The position numbers and the translations under genes were made by a program. 5,736 nt of DNA from an uncultured Ruminococcus sp. (GTDB lineage Bacteria; Bacillota; Clostridia; Oscillospirales; Acutalibacteraceae). The stretch spans positions 1 to 5,736 of the forward strand of contig CACYDY010000012.1 of NCBI GenBank assembly GCA_902773245.1, read 5' to 3'. The notes beneath the pieces were generated by a model that saw nothing but the letters and a program-made list of their open reading frames with translations, ran no database searches and was not told the origin of the DNA. Below, one piece after another: positions 1 to 5,736 of the stretch. How positions within the stretch are numbered: position 1 is the stretch's first letter; the number at the start of each line of letters is the position of its first letter.

Positions 1-39
1 AAAAAAACAGTATCTGCCAAGAAAAACTTGGCAGATACT
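1..39 (-). terminator. Intrinsic terminator closing the malE-malF-malG operon
   Basis: A perfect 13-bp inverted repeat (9-21 with 27-39, arms reading AGTATCTGCCAAG) surrounds a 5-base A-rich loop. Read on the minus strand, it is followed after one G by seven T residues (positions 7-1). This is the classic shape of a Rho-independent terminator. It lies about 70 bases past the malG stop, so it probably ends the transporter transcript. On the plus strand the stem is followed by C and then A residues, so it should work in the minus direction only. The window edge cuts off whatever lies beyond. Confidence 0.93.
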
Positions 40-111
40 CAAAAAATGAGCTATACTTAATTAAGCAAACATATCCGACAACTTCACAGTCAGAAAATAA
101 GCAAATAAATA

Positions 112-966
112 TTAACCCTTTACACCGCCGGCTGTTACGCCTTCAACGTAGTAATTCTGCATCTTCAAGAAGAGAATAGTGATCGGAATAGCAACTATAA
201 CCGAACCTGCAAGGAACTGCTTGAAATAGTTAGGCTTATATTCTCTCTCTGTCATCTTCTGAAGACCAAGAGCAACGGTATAATTATCACGCTTGTCACC
301 CATGATGATCTTTACAAGGATAAAGTCACACCACGGACCGATGAATGCTGTAAGAACCGTATAAACGATGATCGGCTTTGACATCGGAAGAATGATCTTC
401 CAGAAGATCTCGTTTCTTGTTGCGCCGTCAATGGTAGCAGCCTCGTCAAGCGCTCTCGGGATCGTGTCGAAGAAGCCCTTCGATATAGCAAATCCGAGAC
501 CGGCACCGGAGCTGTAGCAAATTACAAGAGCCGGAAGAGTCTGCGTAAGGTTCATCGCCTTGAGCAAATAGTAAAGAGCGATCATTGTCATGAAGCCCGG
601 GAACATTCCGAGTACCATACCGATATTGATGAAAAGCTTACGCGATTTAAATCTCAGACGAGAGAATGCATACGATACCATCAATACGGAAAGGGTTGAA
701 ATAATGCACGCAAAAACAGCGATTACAAACGTGTTCAAAAACCAGCGCGGATAGTCAAACACCTGAGTGTTAGTAAACAGCGCTTTGTAGTTGTCAAATG
801 TATATTCCTTTGGGAATACGTATGGAACGGATACACCGCCTTCTTTTCTGAAAGAATGCAGCACAAGCCAAACAAGAGGACTTACCCAAATAACGCCGAG
901 AACACCAAGAACTACATAAATGACAATATCCGAAATCGTTCGGCTTAATTTGTAACTTTTTATCAT
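112..966 (-). CDS. malG: Maltose/maltodextrin-type ABC transporter permease, MalG family
   Basis: This is an inner-membrane permease subunit of a CUT1 sugar importer; it pairs with the MalF-like protein to form the translocation channel. The 284 residues are close to the usual MalG length. About six hydrophobic segments are visible (roughly 13-36, 78-100, 112-134, 145-165, 198-216, 252-268). The cytoplasmic EAA loop, which docks on the ATPase, is clear at about 171-194 (DEAATIDGA, then ILP). The C-terminus YYVEGVTAGGVKG is typical of MalG proteins. The start codon overlaps the malF stop in an ATGA (963-966). It has a strong Shine-Dalgarno sequence, GAGGAGGA, at 973-980 inside the end of malF, so the two permeases are probably translationally coupled. 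The exact sugar (maltose, maltodextrin or a related alpha-glucoside) cannot be fixed from the sequence alone. Confidence 0.95.
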   Translation of the reverse strand: MIKSYKLSRTISDIVIYVVLGVLGVIWVSPLVWLVLHSFRKEGGVSVPYVFPKEYTFDNYKALFTNTQVFDYPRWFLNTFVIAVFACIISTLSVLMVSYAFSRLRFKSRKLFINIGMVLGMFPGFMTMIALYYLLKAMNLTQTLPALVICYSSGAGLGFAISKGFFDTIPRALDEAATIDGATRNEIFWKIILPMSKPIIVYTVLTAFIGPWCDFILVKIIMGDKRDNYTVALGLQKMTEREYKPNYFKQFLAGSVIVAIPITILFLKMQNYYVEGVTAGGVKG

Positions 967-2465
967 GAGAATTCCTCCTCATTTCTGGAAGACTTGGACA
1001 AGTTAAATGTAATGAGCGACAAAGTAGCGCAGACGATAAACACGAGAATACCAACGGCAGCCGCAGTGTTGTAGTCATTACTGTTCATGGTAAGTTTAAA
1101 CAGCCATGTAACGAGCAAGTCGGTTTCACCTGCCTGATAAAGGTTCGGGTTCTTGGTAGGACCGCCGTTTGTGAGCAGGTAAATAACGTTAAAGTTATTG
1201 ATATTACTTACAAAGTTTTGGATCAAATAAGGTGTTGTAACGAAGAGCATATACGGAAGTGTGATCTGGAAGAACTGAACGACAGGCGTAGCGCCGTCTA
1301 TTCTCGCACTTTCATAAAGGTCTTCCGGAATATTCATAAGAATACCCGATGTTTGAAGAATCGTGTAAGGTACGCCGACCCACATATTAATAATGATAAC
1401 CGTTACACGAGCAACGAGCGCCGTACTGTTAAAGAACGATATCGGCTGCGCATGGAAAAGCTTTCCAATAATAATGTTAACAACACCGTCGTCCTGAAGC
1501 ATCTGATTCATAAGAAGAAGCGATACGAACTGCGGAACAGCGATCGTTATAACGAAAAGAGTTCTCCAAAGAGACTTGAATTTAATGCTCTTTTTATTGA
1601 TCATAAGAGCAAGGATCATACCAACGATGTAGTTGGAGAACGTTGCGAAAATCGCCCAAACAATTGTCCACTTGGTAAGCGAAATGAATGTGTAGCCCTT
1701 ACTTGCGCCTTCACCAACCTTGAATACACTTCTGAAGGTCTCAAGACCGACCCATGTAAAAAGATTTCCCGGAGGCGTATGCTGACCGTCATAGTTAGTG
1801 AAAGCTATGAGGATCATGAACGCAAGCGGAAGAATTGTGAAAATCGAAATAAGAAGTACCGGCAAAGAAAGCATTGTAACATGATATTTGCCGTCGAGGA
1901 AATCCTGAAGCTCCTCTTTGAGCGTAAGGTTTTTCTTGCCTGCCTTAACCATTTGCTCGGCATCATACGCAGCCTTCGTGTTGGCAACATAAATACCGAT
2001 AAGAACGAATGTTATCAATATGGTCATTGTGCCGTACAGCAAGATAAGCATTGAGTTATCACCCATAATGTTGACAGGACGTCCGCTGACCGGGTCGGTC
2101 TCCTGACGTGTCGCAACATCGCCCAACGTATCGAATTTTTTCAGATACGCAAGACCGAAATTCGCCATATAGATTATGTATATAATTTCGGCTGCAAGGA
2201 ACGCAAGACCCTTGCCAACCTGACCTCTTGTGAAATTGCCAAATCCCATTACAATGTAAGAGATTTTTGTTGCCATGTCGCCTTTTGAAAAACGAGAACC
2301 ATAGTTCTTAAATCCCGCAACAATAGAATAGCACAAGTTTTTAAAGAATTTACCGATAGCAGCAAAGAAAGCCTTTAGTCTGCCCGGAAGCAGTGAAAAA
2401 AACTCTTTAACCTTGTAACTTACTTTTTCTGCGGGAGAAAGAGCCTTGTATTCAATGTAAGTCAT
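963..2465 (-). CDS. malF: Maltose/maltodextrin-type ABC transporter permease, MalF family
   Basis: This is the second membrane subunit of the importer. The 500 residues match MalF in having about eight hydrophobic segments (roughly 85-105, 139-160, 197-222, 265-290, 300-323, 351-372, 405-425, 468-488). The EAA loop is at about 381-404 (EDLYESARIDGA, then ITLP). Residues 1-65 form a basic, aromatic-rich, amphipathic N-terminal segment. Residues 65-110 (MGFGNFTRGQVGKG and the following segment) resemble the N-terminal unit common in Gram-positive MalF proteins. The outside loop between the first two membrane segments is only about 30 residues, and the large periplasmic P2 domain of E. coli MalF is absent, as expected in a Gram-positive cell. 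The start is supported by GGGGAG at 2473-2478, seven bases upstream. The gene follows malE after a 116-base gap that holds a terminator-like hairpin, and overlaps malG by four bases. Confidence 0.94.
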   Translation of the reverse strand: MTYIEYKALSPAEKVSYKVKEFFSLLPGRLKAFFAAIGKFFKNLCYSIVAGFKNYGSRFSKGDMATKISYIVMGFGNFTRGQVGKGLAFLAAEIIYIIYMANFGLAYLKKFDTLGDVATRQETDPVSGRPVNIMGDNSMLILLYGTMTILITFVLIGIYVANTKAAYDAEQMVKAGKKNLTLKEELQDFLDGKYHVTMLSLPVLLISIFTILPLAFMILIAFTNYDGQHTPPGNLFTWVGLETFRSVFKVGEGASKGYTFISLTKWTIVWAIFATFSNYIVGMILALMINKKSIKFKSLWRTLFVITIAVPQFVSLLLMNQMLQDDGVVNIIIGKLFHAQPISFFNSTALVARVTVIIINMWVGVPYTILQTSGILMNIPEDLYESARIDGATPVVQFFQITLPYMLFVTTPYLIQNFVSNINNFNVIYLLTNGGPTKNPNLYQAGETDLLVTWLFKLTMNSNDYNTAAAVGILVFIVCATLSLITFNLSKSSRNEEEFS

Positions 2466-2489
2466 TAGCTCACTCCCCTGTTTTTTGAT

Positions 2490-2530
2490 AAAAAAGCCTC
2501 GGGCAACCCAAGCAATCCTGAATTGCCCGA
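2490..2530 (-). terminator. Terminator-like hairpin between malE and malF
   Basis: An 8-bp perfect inverted repeat (TCGGGCAA at 2499-2506 with TTGCCCGA at 2523-2530) encloses a 16-base loop. On the minus strand it is followed by GGC and six T residues (2495-2490). Two extra G-U pairs could lengthen the base of the stem. It starts about 50 bases past the malE stop and ends about 25 bases before malF. Because malF and malG show no obvious promoter of their own in this gap, I infer partial termination, or a 3' end that protects malE mRNA. Either would give more binding protein than permease. Confidence 0.72.
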
Positions 2531-2581
2531 AAACTTATTATTCACTATTTTGATGATCAAATAACTGCTGTTTGCAAATTA

Positions 2582-3919
2582 TTATTCATCTCTGATGTTT
2601 GCCTTTGTCTGCTGAACAAGCTCTTTGCAAGCTGCTTCGTCCATAGGATTCTTAGCATCGGCAACCTTATTGCCGAGTGTGCCGGTAGGAGTCCAGAATG
2701 TATCTGCGATACCAACCTGTGCAACGGAGTTAGCCGACTGAGCAAGAATTGCGGAAAGTGCTTCGTCGTTCTTTACAACGTCGCTTTCGGCAACAGCCTT
2801 GTTCGAAGGACCCCAGTTGAGCTTCTCTGCTCTTGCCTGCTGGCACTCTTCGCCTGTGAGGTACTTAGCAAGCTCGATAGATGTGCTCGGGTACTTTGTG
2901 CTTGCGTTTACGCCGAGAAGCTTGTAACCGAACATATTTACGATCGGAGTAGCTGTTCCGTCAACATCGATAGTCGGAAGAATAGCAAAGCCTGCGTCAT
3001 CGCCCAAAGCTGCCTTATCTGCTGCAAAGTTCCATGAACCGTCAACGCCTGCGCCTACAGTACCCGACTGGAAGCCATCGGCGATCTTTGTGTTTTCACC
3101 GTTAAGAAGTGTGTCGCTGTACTTTGTGAGGAGTGTGTGGAACGCAAGAACTGTCTTTGCAACCTTATCCTCGTCGTAATCAACGAACTTCTGAGTACCG
3201 TCCTTTTCAAGACCGTCGATCGTCATGCCGCCTGTGAACATGAACAAACAAGCATAGTAGCCGTTGCCGCAGTCCATTACAAACTGCTTGTTGGCAGCCT
3301 TACAAGCCTCGAGTGTGCCCTCAAGAGTCTTAGCCTGATCAGCGCTTACAACCTTCTTGTCATAAGCAAGAATATAGCTGTTGTCGCCTGTTTCGGGATA
3401 TCCATAGATTTTATCCTTATAAGTTGCTGCGCCTACAGAACCTTCGCTGTTGGAGTTAATAACAAACTCTTTATCGGCATTTGTTACTTCAAGAAGGTTA
3501 CCTGTTCTTGCGAGCTTGTCAAGGTTGTCGCAGGCGAAACCGAAAACATCGGCAGCTGCTGTTGCGTCATTAAGAACCAATGCAGCCGAGTCAGACTCAC
3601 CCTGAGGAACAACTTCGATCTGAACATCGCCGTACGGCTTCATCTTCTCGCTGAATGCTGCGCACTGCTCCTTGAGAATTTCCTGAGCTGCGTCAGGGCC
3701 CCACACCTTAAGATTGATAGTACCGTTTGCGCCCTCGCCGTAGAGAGGATCTTCAACGCTGTCAACCGTTACTGCAGATGTGCCGCCGCCGACTGTTGAA
3801 GCTGTGCCTGTGCTGCCGCCGTTGTTTGTTGTTGTGTCACTGCCGCCGCAGCCTGCAAATGCAGTAACAGCCATCATTGCTGCGAGTGCGATCGCACAAA
3901 ATCTTTTTGTTTTGTTCAT
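2582..3919 (-). CDS. malE: Maltose/maltodextrin-type solute-binding lipoprotein, MalE family
   Basis: This is the extracytoplasmic binding protein that captures the sugar and hands it to MalF/MalG. The 445 residues start with a lipoprotein signal: basic MNKTKR, a hydrophobic stretch, then FAGC with the lipidated Cys at 24. Residues 25-55 are a flexible Gly/Ser/Thr linker. The family 1 solute-binding fold then follows: INLKVWGPDA (68-77), AADVFGFACDNLDKLARTGNLLEV (122-145), YPETGDNSYILAYDKKVV (174-191), and VDGSWNF (292-298), which corresponds to the hinge-region NGPWAW-type motif of MalE proteins. The start is fixed by an in-frame TAA seven codons upstream (3938-3940) and by AAGGA at 3928-3932. 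Malto-oligosaccharide specificity is inferred from family resemblance and the MalF/MalG partners; another alpha-glucoside is possible. The mature protein has seven Cys besides the lipidated one, which is unusual for an exported protein outside anaerobes. Confidence 0.92.
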   Translation of the reverse strand: MNKTKRFCAIALAAMMAVTAFAGCGGSDTTTNNGGSTGTASTVGGGTSAVTVDSVEDPLYGEGANGTINLKVWGPDAAQEILKEQCAAFSEKMKPYGDVQIEVVPQGESDSAALVLNDATAAADVFGFACDNLDKLARTGNLLEVTNADKEFVINSNSEGSVGAATYKDKIYGYPETGDNSYILAYDKKVVSADQAKTLEGTLEACKAANKQFVMDCGNGYYACLFMFTGGMTIDGLEKDGTQKFVDYDEDKVAKTVLAFHTLLTKYSDTLLNGENTKIADGFQSGTVGAGVDGSWNFAADKAALGDDAGFAILPTIDVDGTATPIVNMFGYKLLGVNASTKYPSTSIELAKYLTGEECQQARAEKLNWGPSNKAVAESDVVKNDEALSAILAQSANSVAQVGIADTFWTPTGTLGNKVADAKNPMDEAACKELVQQTKANIRDE

Positions 3920-3978
3920 TTTCTTTTTCCTTCTTTCTTAGATTTAGAAAATATTTTAATCCGGATATGAACCCAGTG

Positions 3979-4036
3979 ATGCTGTCTTTCAGACATACTC
4001 AACACACAGCTTTAAGCCGCCCGCAAAAAACAGCAT
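3979..4036 (-). promoter_or_regulatory. malE leader with two competing stems
   Basis: The predicted malE transcript has a leader of about 125 bases. In it, ATGCTGT (4036-4030) can pair with ACAGCAT (3985-3979) as a 7-bp long-range stem. Alternatively, TGTCT (3995-3991) can pair with AGACA (3987-3983) around a 3-base loop. The two folds share 3983-3985, so they exclude each other. No terminator T-run follows and the ribosome binding site (3928-3932) is not directly in either stem, so a regulatory role is only a possibility. I recognise no known riboswitch. Confidence 0.3.
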
Positions 4037-4049
4037 TGCCACTACATAA

Positions 4050-4078
4050 ATAATAACATATGCACATCTTTTTTTCAA
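4050..4078 (-). promoter_or_regulatory. SigA-type promoter of the malE operon (extended -10)
   Basis: On the minus strand there is TTGAAA (4078-4073), exactly 17 bases of spacer, then TATTAT (4055-4050). Each hexamer matches the consensus at five of six positions. A TGT triplet directly before the -10 supplies an extended -10 element (TGn). Transcription should start near 4043, giving a leader of about 125 bases before malE. This is the best promoter match I see upstream of the operon. Confidence 0.75.
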
Positions 4079-4124
4079 TATCTTTATATATTTTTATTGC
4101 TCTAAATATATTATGCTCAAAAAA

Positions 4125-4229
4125 TTGTGCAGCTTGCATATCAAATTTTACCCCAAAAGTCACAGTGCACAAAAGTAACGCTAAGTTTTTGGAAATTATC
4201 ACAAAAACCTTTTGTGCAACTTGCAACAA
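4125..4229. promoter_or_regulatory. Cluster of repeated TTGTGCA motifs upstream of the malE promoter
   Basis: TTGTGCAGCTTGCA (4125-4138) recurs as TTGTGCAACTTGCA (4212-4225) with one mismatch, 87 bases apart. The second copy contains a perfect odd palindrome, TGCAA-C-TTGCA. Between them TGCACAAAAG (4166-4175) is the exact reverse complement of CTTTTGTGCA (4209-4218), so the heptamer TTGTGCA occurs three times, once inverted. A direct repeat CAAAAGTnAC also occurs at 4154-4163 and 4170-4179. The cluster begins about 47 bases upstream of the malE -35, a position that fits activator sites or looping operators. No regulator gene is in the window. The centres lack the CG typical of LacI/MalR operators, so the regulator family is unknown. 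Confidence 0.45.
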
Positions 4230-4359
4230 TTTCGATTGTCTTTTTCTTATGTTCACAAATCTTTAACACGCCCGAAATAAAAAGATTTCATAATTTTTTT
4301 TATTTTTTCATTTCTTTTGTTAATAATAACAAATATTTGTAACTATTTATTTCACACGG

Positions 4360-4398
4360 TTTTCATTGATTGACAATTTGATATAATTGTAGTATTTT
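4360..4398 (+). promoter_or_regulatory. Candidate plus-strand promoter(s) in the divergent intergenic region
   Basis: A perfect TATAAT (4382-4387) has TTTTCA (4360-4365, four of six matches) 16 bases upstream. This predicts a start near 4394. A perfect TTGACA (4370-4375) lies only six bases before that TATAAT, so the two cannot serve one promoter. TTGACA has a weaker partner TATTTT (4393-4398) at 17 bases. Two overlapping promoters, or one promoter plus a chance hexamer, are both possible. Transcription would run through the candidate structured RNA and on to murE, about 365 bases downstream. Confidence 0.42.
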
Positions 4399-4478
4399 TA
4401 TTATAGTTGGTTTTGCCGCTGTTTTTAAGACTGCGCCGCAATAATTTTTAATTGAATTGCGTTTTACGCTGTCATGCC

Positions 4479-4608
4479 AAGCTCCTGATATGTTGTTTAT
4501 ATATTGAAAGCATAAAGGTGTGCCGAAGGATACACAAACATCCCGATCGGTCAGGGTTCGAAGCAGCACTCAAAGCATTTTTAACTGCGGTTGCAATATC
4601 CTACTCTT
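4479..4608 (+). ncRNA. Candidate structured RNA, possibly 6S-like
   Basis: The interval 4511-4590 is about 49% GC, while nearby intergenic DNA is 20-30%, yet no convincing reading frame covers it. On paper the plus strand folds into a rod: AAG/CTT (4479/4606); GATAT-TG/CAATATC (4487-4495 with 4594-4600); an open region; GAAAGC/GC-A-TTTT (4506-4511 with 4575-4581); GTGTGC/GC-A-GCAC (4518-4523 with 4563-4569); CGAA/TTCG (4524-4527 with 4557-4560); and an inner GGAT/ATCC hairpin (4528-4543). A closing stem, a large central bubble and a terminal arm are the layout of 6S RNA. The ends CTCCTGATATGTTG and CTGCGGTTGCAATATC also resemble, from memory, 6S RNA ends. The outer stem is weak, it is shorter than typical 6S RNA, and no clear terminator follows. 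It could instead be part of a murE leader. Confidence 0.33.
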
Positions 4609-4759
4609 TATTTTATAACATTATCCTAAAAAATTCAAGAGTAATTTAAATGTTTTTTCGCACATATTACACTAATATATCCAACTGTAATTTTGCGCAT
4701 TGGATTTTACATACTAATAATATATATGCAAACCACATCTTTTTAGAAGGAGCTAAATT

Positions 4760-5736
4760 ATGAAATTATCGCAGCTATTAAATTCAGTCGAACATACGAT
4801 TCTTTCGGGCAGTTCGGACATCGAAATAAACGGACTTGTTTATGATTCAAGAAAAGTAAAACCCGGAGATGTTTTTGTCTGTTTGAAGGGTTACAACGTA
4901 GACGCTCACAAATTTGCCGCTTCCGCTGTCCAAAGCGGCGCTTCGGCAGTCGTGCTGAGCGATGTCGTGAGCCTTGAGGGTGTGACGGTCATAAAAGTTG
5001 ACGATACAAGAAAAGCTCTCGCCGAGCTTTCCGCTAACTTTTTCCGCCACCCTGCAAAGGAGCTTATTTCCATTGCGCTCACGGGAACAAAAGGCAAAAC
5101 GACAACGGCAAGCATGATCAAATCTATTCTTGAAGCCGGCGGAATCAAAACAGGAACGATCGGCACGTTGGGAATTGTTATCGGTGATAATATTTACAAA
5201 ACCAACAACACGACTCCCGAATCATTTGAAATTCAGCAGGCGCTTCGCAAAATGGTCGATGAGGGCTGCAGGGCATTTGTAATTGAAGCGTCATCTCTCG
5301 GACTTAAATGGCACAGAACAGACGCCATCAAATTCGATTATGCTGTTTTTACCAATTTTTCAAACGATCACATCGGCGACAGCGAACACGCTGACATGGA
5401 AGAATACCTCGACTGCAAAAAGCTGCTGTTCAAGCAGTGCGAGCTTGGCTTTATCAACAAAGACTGCCAAGTATACGACAGCGTGGTTTCGGACGCTTCA
5501 TGCAGGATCGAAACCTTCGGCTTTGACAAAAGCAGCGATGTATATGCCGAAAACGGAGAGCTGACAAGACGTCCGGGATTTTTGGGAGTCAGCTTCGACC
5601 TCGGCGGCTATGACAGCTACAGAGTAAATGTCGGTATTCCGGGAAAGTTTAACATTTACAATGCGCTTGCCGCAATTTCGGTTTGCAGGTACTGCGGAGT
5701 TTCTGCGGAAGCTATCCAAAAGGGACTTGAAAGCGT
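4760..5736 (+). CDS. murE: MurE-like UDP-N-acetylmuramyl-tripeptide synthetase, 3' end cut off
   Basis: This is a cytoplasmic Mur ligase; MurE enzymes use ATP to add the third residue (meso-diaminopimelate or L-Lys) to UDP-MurNAc-L-Ala-D-Glu in peptidoglycan synthesis. About 325 codons are present. The N-terminal substrate domain is about 1-98 (YDSRKVKPGDVFVCLKG at 28-44). The ATP-binding middle domain starts near 103 with the P-loop GTKGKTTT (109-116), TTPE (151-154), IEASSLGLK (175-183), FTNFSNDHIG (197-206) and YLDCKKLLF (216-224), where K220 is the likely carbamylated Lys. GKFNIYNALAA leads into the C-terminal domain, most of which, including the motif choosing the third residue, is outside the window. 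The start is fixed by an in-frame TAA at 4754-4756 and AGAAGGAG at 4745-4752. Several motif residues differ from textbook MurE (N to K in the P-loop, H to L after SS), so it may be a divergent paralogue. Confidence 0.9.
   Translation, partial: MKLSQLLNSVEHTILSGSSDIEINGLVYDSRKVKPGDVFVCLKGYNVDAHKFAASAVQSGASAVVLSDVVSLEGVTVIKVDDTRKALAELSANFFRHPAKELISIALTGTKGKTTTASMIKSILEAGGIKTGTIGTLGIVIGDNIYKTNNTTPESFEIQQALRKMVDEGCRAFVIEASSLGLKWHRTDAIKFDYAVFTNFSNDHIGDSEHADMEEYLDCKKLLFKQCELGFINKDCQVYDSVVSDASCRIETFGFDKSSDVYAENGELTRRPGFLGVSFDLGGYDSYRVNVGIPGKFNIYNALAAISVCRYCGVSAEAIQKGLES

Larger units (their letters stand above)
3920..4759. other. 840-base divergent intergenic region between malE and murE
   Basis: No convincing protein gene lies here. 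From left to right it holds the malE ribosome binding site and leader (3920-4043), the malE promoter (4050-4078), the TTGTGCA repeat cluster (4125-4229), an 8-bp AAATCTTT/AAAGATTT inverted repeat (4257-4264 with 4281-4288) next to T-runs, and a very AT-rich stretch to about 4380. The latter carries a perfect 12-bp palindrome ACAAATATTTGT (4329-4340). Then come the plus-strand promoter candidates, a hairpin at 4437-4461 (CGCAAT/ATTGCG with an inner AATT/AATT), the possible structured RNA, a TACTCTT/AAGAGTA stem (4602-4608 with 4637-4643), and the murE upstream region. Near murE only weak promoter matches are visible (for example TTGCGC at 4693 with TAATAT at 4718, 19 bases apart), so the murE start of transcription is unresolved. 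Confidence 0.7.

Noticed and set aside
1218..2054. Long open frame antisense to malF (278 codons), and a similar one at 3137-3799 antisense to malE
   Set aside because: Both lie wholly inside well-supported genes on the other strand. Their compositions are very rich in Arg/Asn/Lys or Cys, as expected of antisense shadows, and they have no ribosome binding site.
3989..4036. Possible 15-codon leader peptide in the malE leader (minus strand, starts at 4036)
   Set aside because: It begins only about seven bases from the predicted transcript start, lacks a clear ribosome binding site, and has no run of regulatory codons.
4060..4266. Plus-strand reading frame of 68 codons upstream of malE
   Set aside because: It has no ribosome binding site, an AT-driven composition, and lies over the malE promoter and repeat cluster. 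The opposing 85-codon minus frame at 3999-4256 fails for the same reasons.
4257..4300. AAATCTTT/AAAGATTT stem followed by T-runs on the plus strand, as a terminator
   Set aside because: The stem is almost all A-T with a 16-base loop, the T-run starts several bases late, and no plus-strand gene lies upstream to terminate.
4551..4567. tRNA T-arm-like GGGTTCGAAGC
   Set aside because: The five bases before and after TTCGAAG do not pair, and no acceptor stem, D-arm or anticodon arm can be placed around it.
4549..4575. Resemblance to the conserved SRP RNA loop (GGTCAGG ... GAAGCAGCACT)
   Set aside because: The bases that should form the capped apical stem (UCC-GGAA-GGA) are missing and replaced by GTTCG, which does not pair. 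The flanking bases do not make the expected domain IV helix. I kept only the general structured-RNA candidate.
4452..4649. Short plus frame (65 codons), and the opposing minus frame at 4363-4569
   Set aside because: Neither has a Shine-Dalgarno sequence or recognisable protein features. Both use weak start codons and cover the candidate RNA island.
1..5736. CRISPR arrays, insertion sequences, tRNA/rRNA genes, phage or defence genes
   Set aside because: I saw no regularly spaced repeats, transposase or integrase motifs, terminal inverted repeats, or conserved RNA gene sequences apart from the candidates listed.

Overview
The window looks like chromosomal DNA from a low-to-mid GC Gram-positive anaerobe, most likely a gut-type clostridium near the Ruminococcaceae/Oscillospiraceae. 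The reasons are strong AGGAG-type ribosome binding sites, a lipoprotein solute-binding protein typical of Gram-positive bacteria, a clostridial-style MalF with a long N-terminal segment, a sugar transporter operon without its own ATPase, AT-rich intergenic DNA around moderate-GC genes, and a divergent clostridial-type MurE. The taxon is inferred and was not tested by a search.

Layout. Positions 112-3919, minus strand, hold a three-gene carbohydrate ABC importer operon of the maltose/maltodextrin type (CUT1), transcribed malE -> malF -> malG. A good extended -10 promoter lies about 125 bases upstream of malE. A terminator-like hairpin sits between malE and malF, malF and malG overlap by ATGA, and a strong intrinsic terminator at the left edge closes the operon. 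Positions 3920-4759 are an 840-base divergent intergenic region. It contains the malE leader and promoter, a cluster of related sequence repeats upstream of that promoter (probable operators), a plus-strand promoter candidate, and a GC-richer island that folds on paper into a rod with a possible resemblance to 6S RNA. From 4760 to the right edge, plus strand, lies the first ~325 codons of a murE-like Mur ligase gene, cut by the window end.

How it works together. The lipoprotein captures a malto-oligosaccharide outside the membrane and delivers it to the MalF/MalG channel. The ATPase must come from elsewhere in the genome, as is common for Gram-positive CUT1 systems served by a shared MsmK/MalK-type protein. 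The internal hairpin would favour excess binding protein over permease. The murE gene belongs to peptidoglycan synthesis and appears unrelated to the transporter.

Most of the window is ordinary. The parts worth a second look are all in or near non-coding DNA: the possible structured RNA, the repeat cluster, the alternative folds of the malE leader and the malE-malF hairpin. The variant MurE motifs are also of interest. I see no evidence of a wholly new system.
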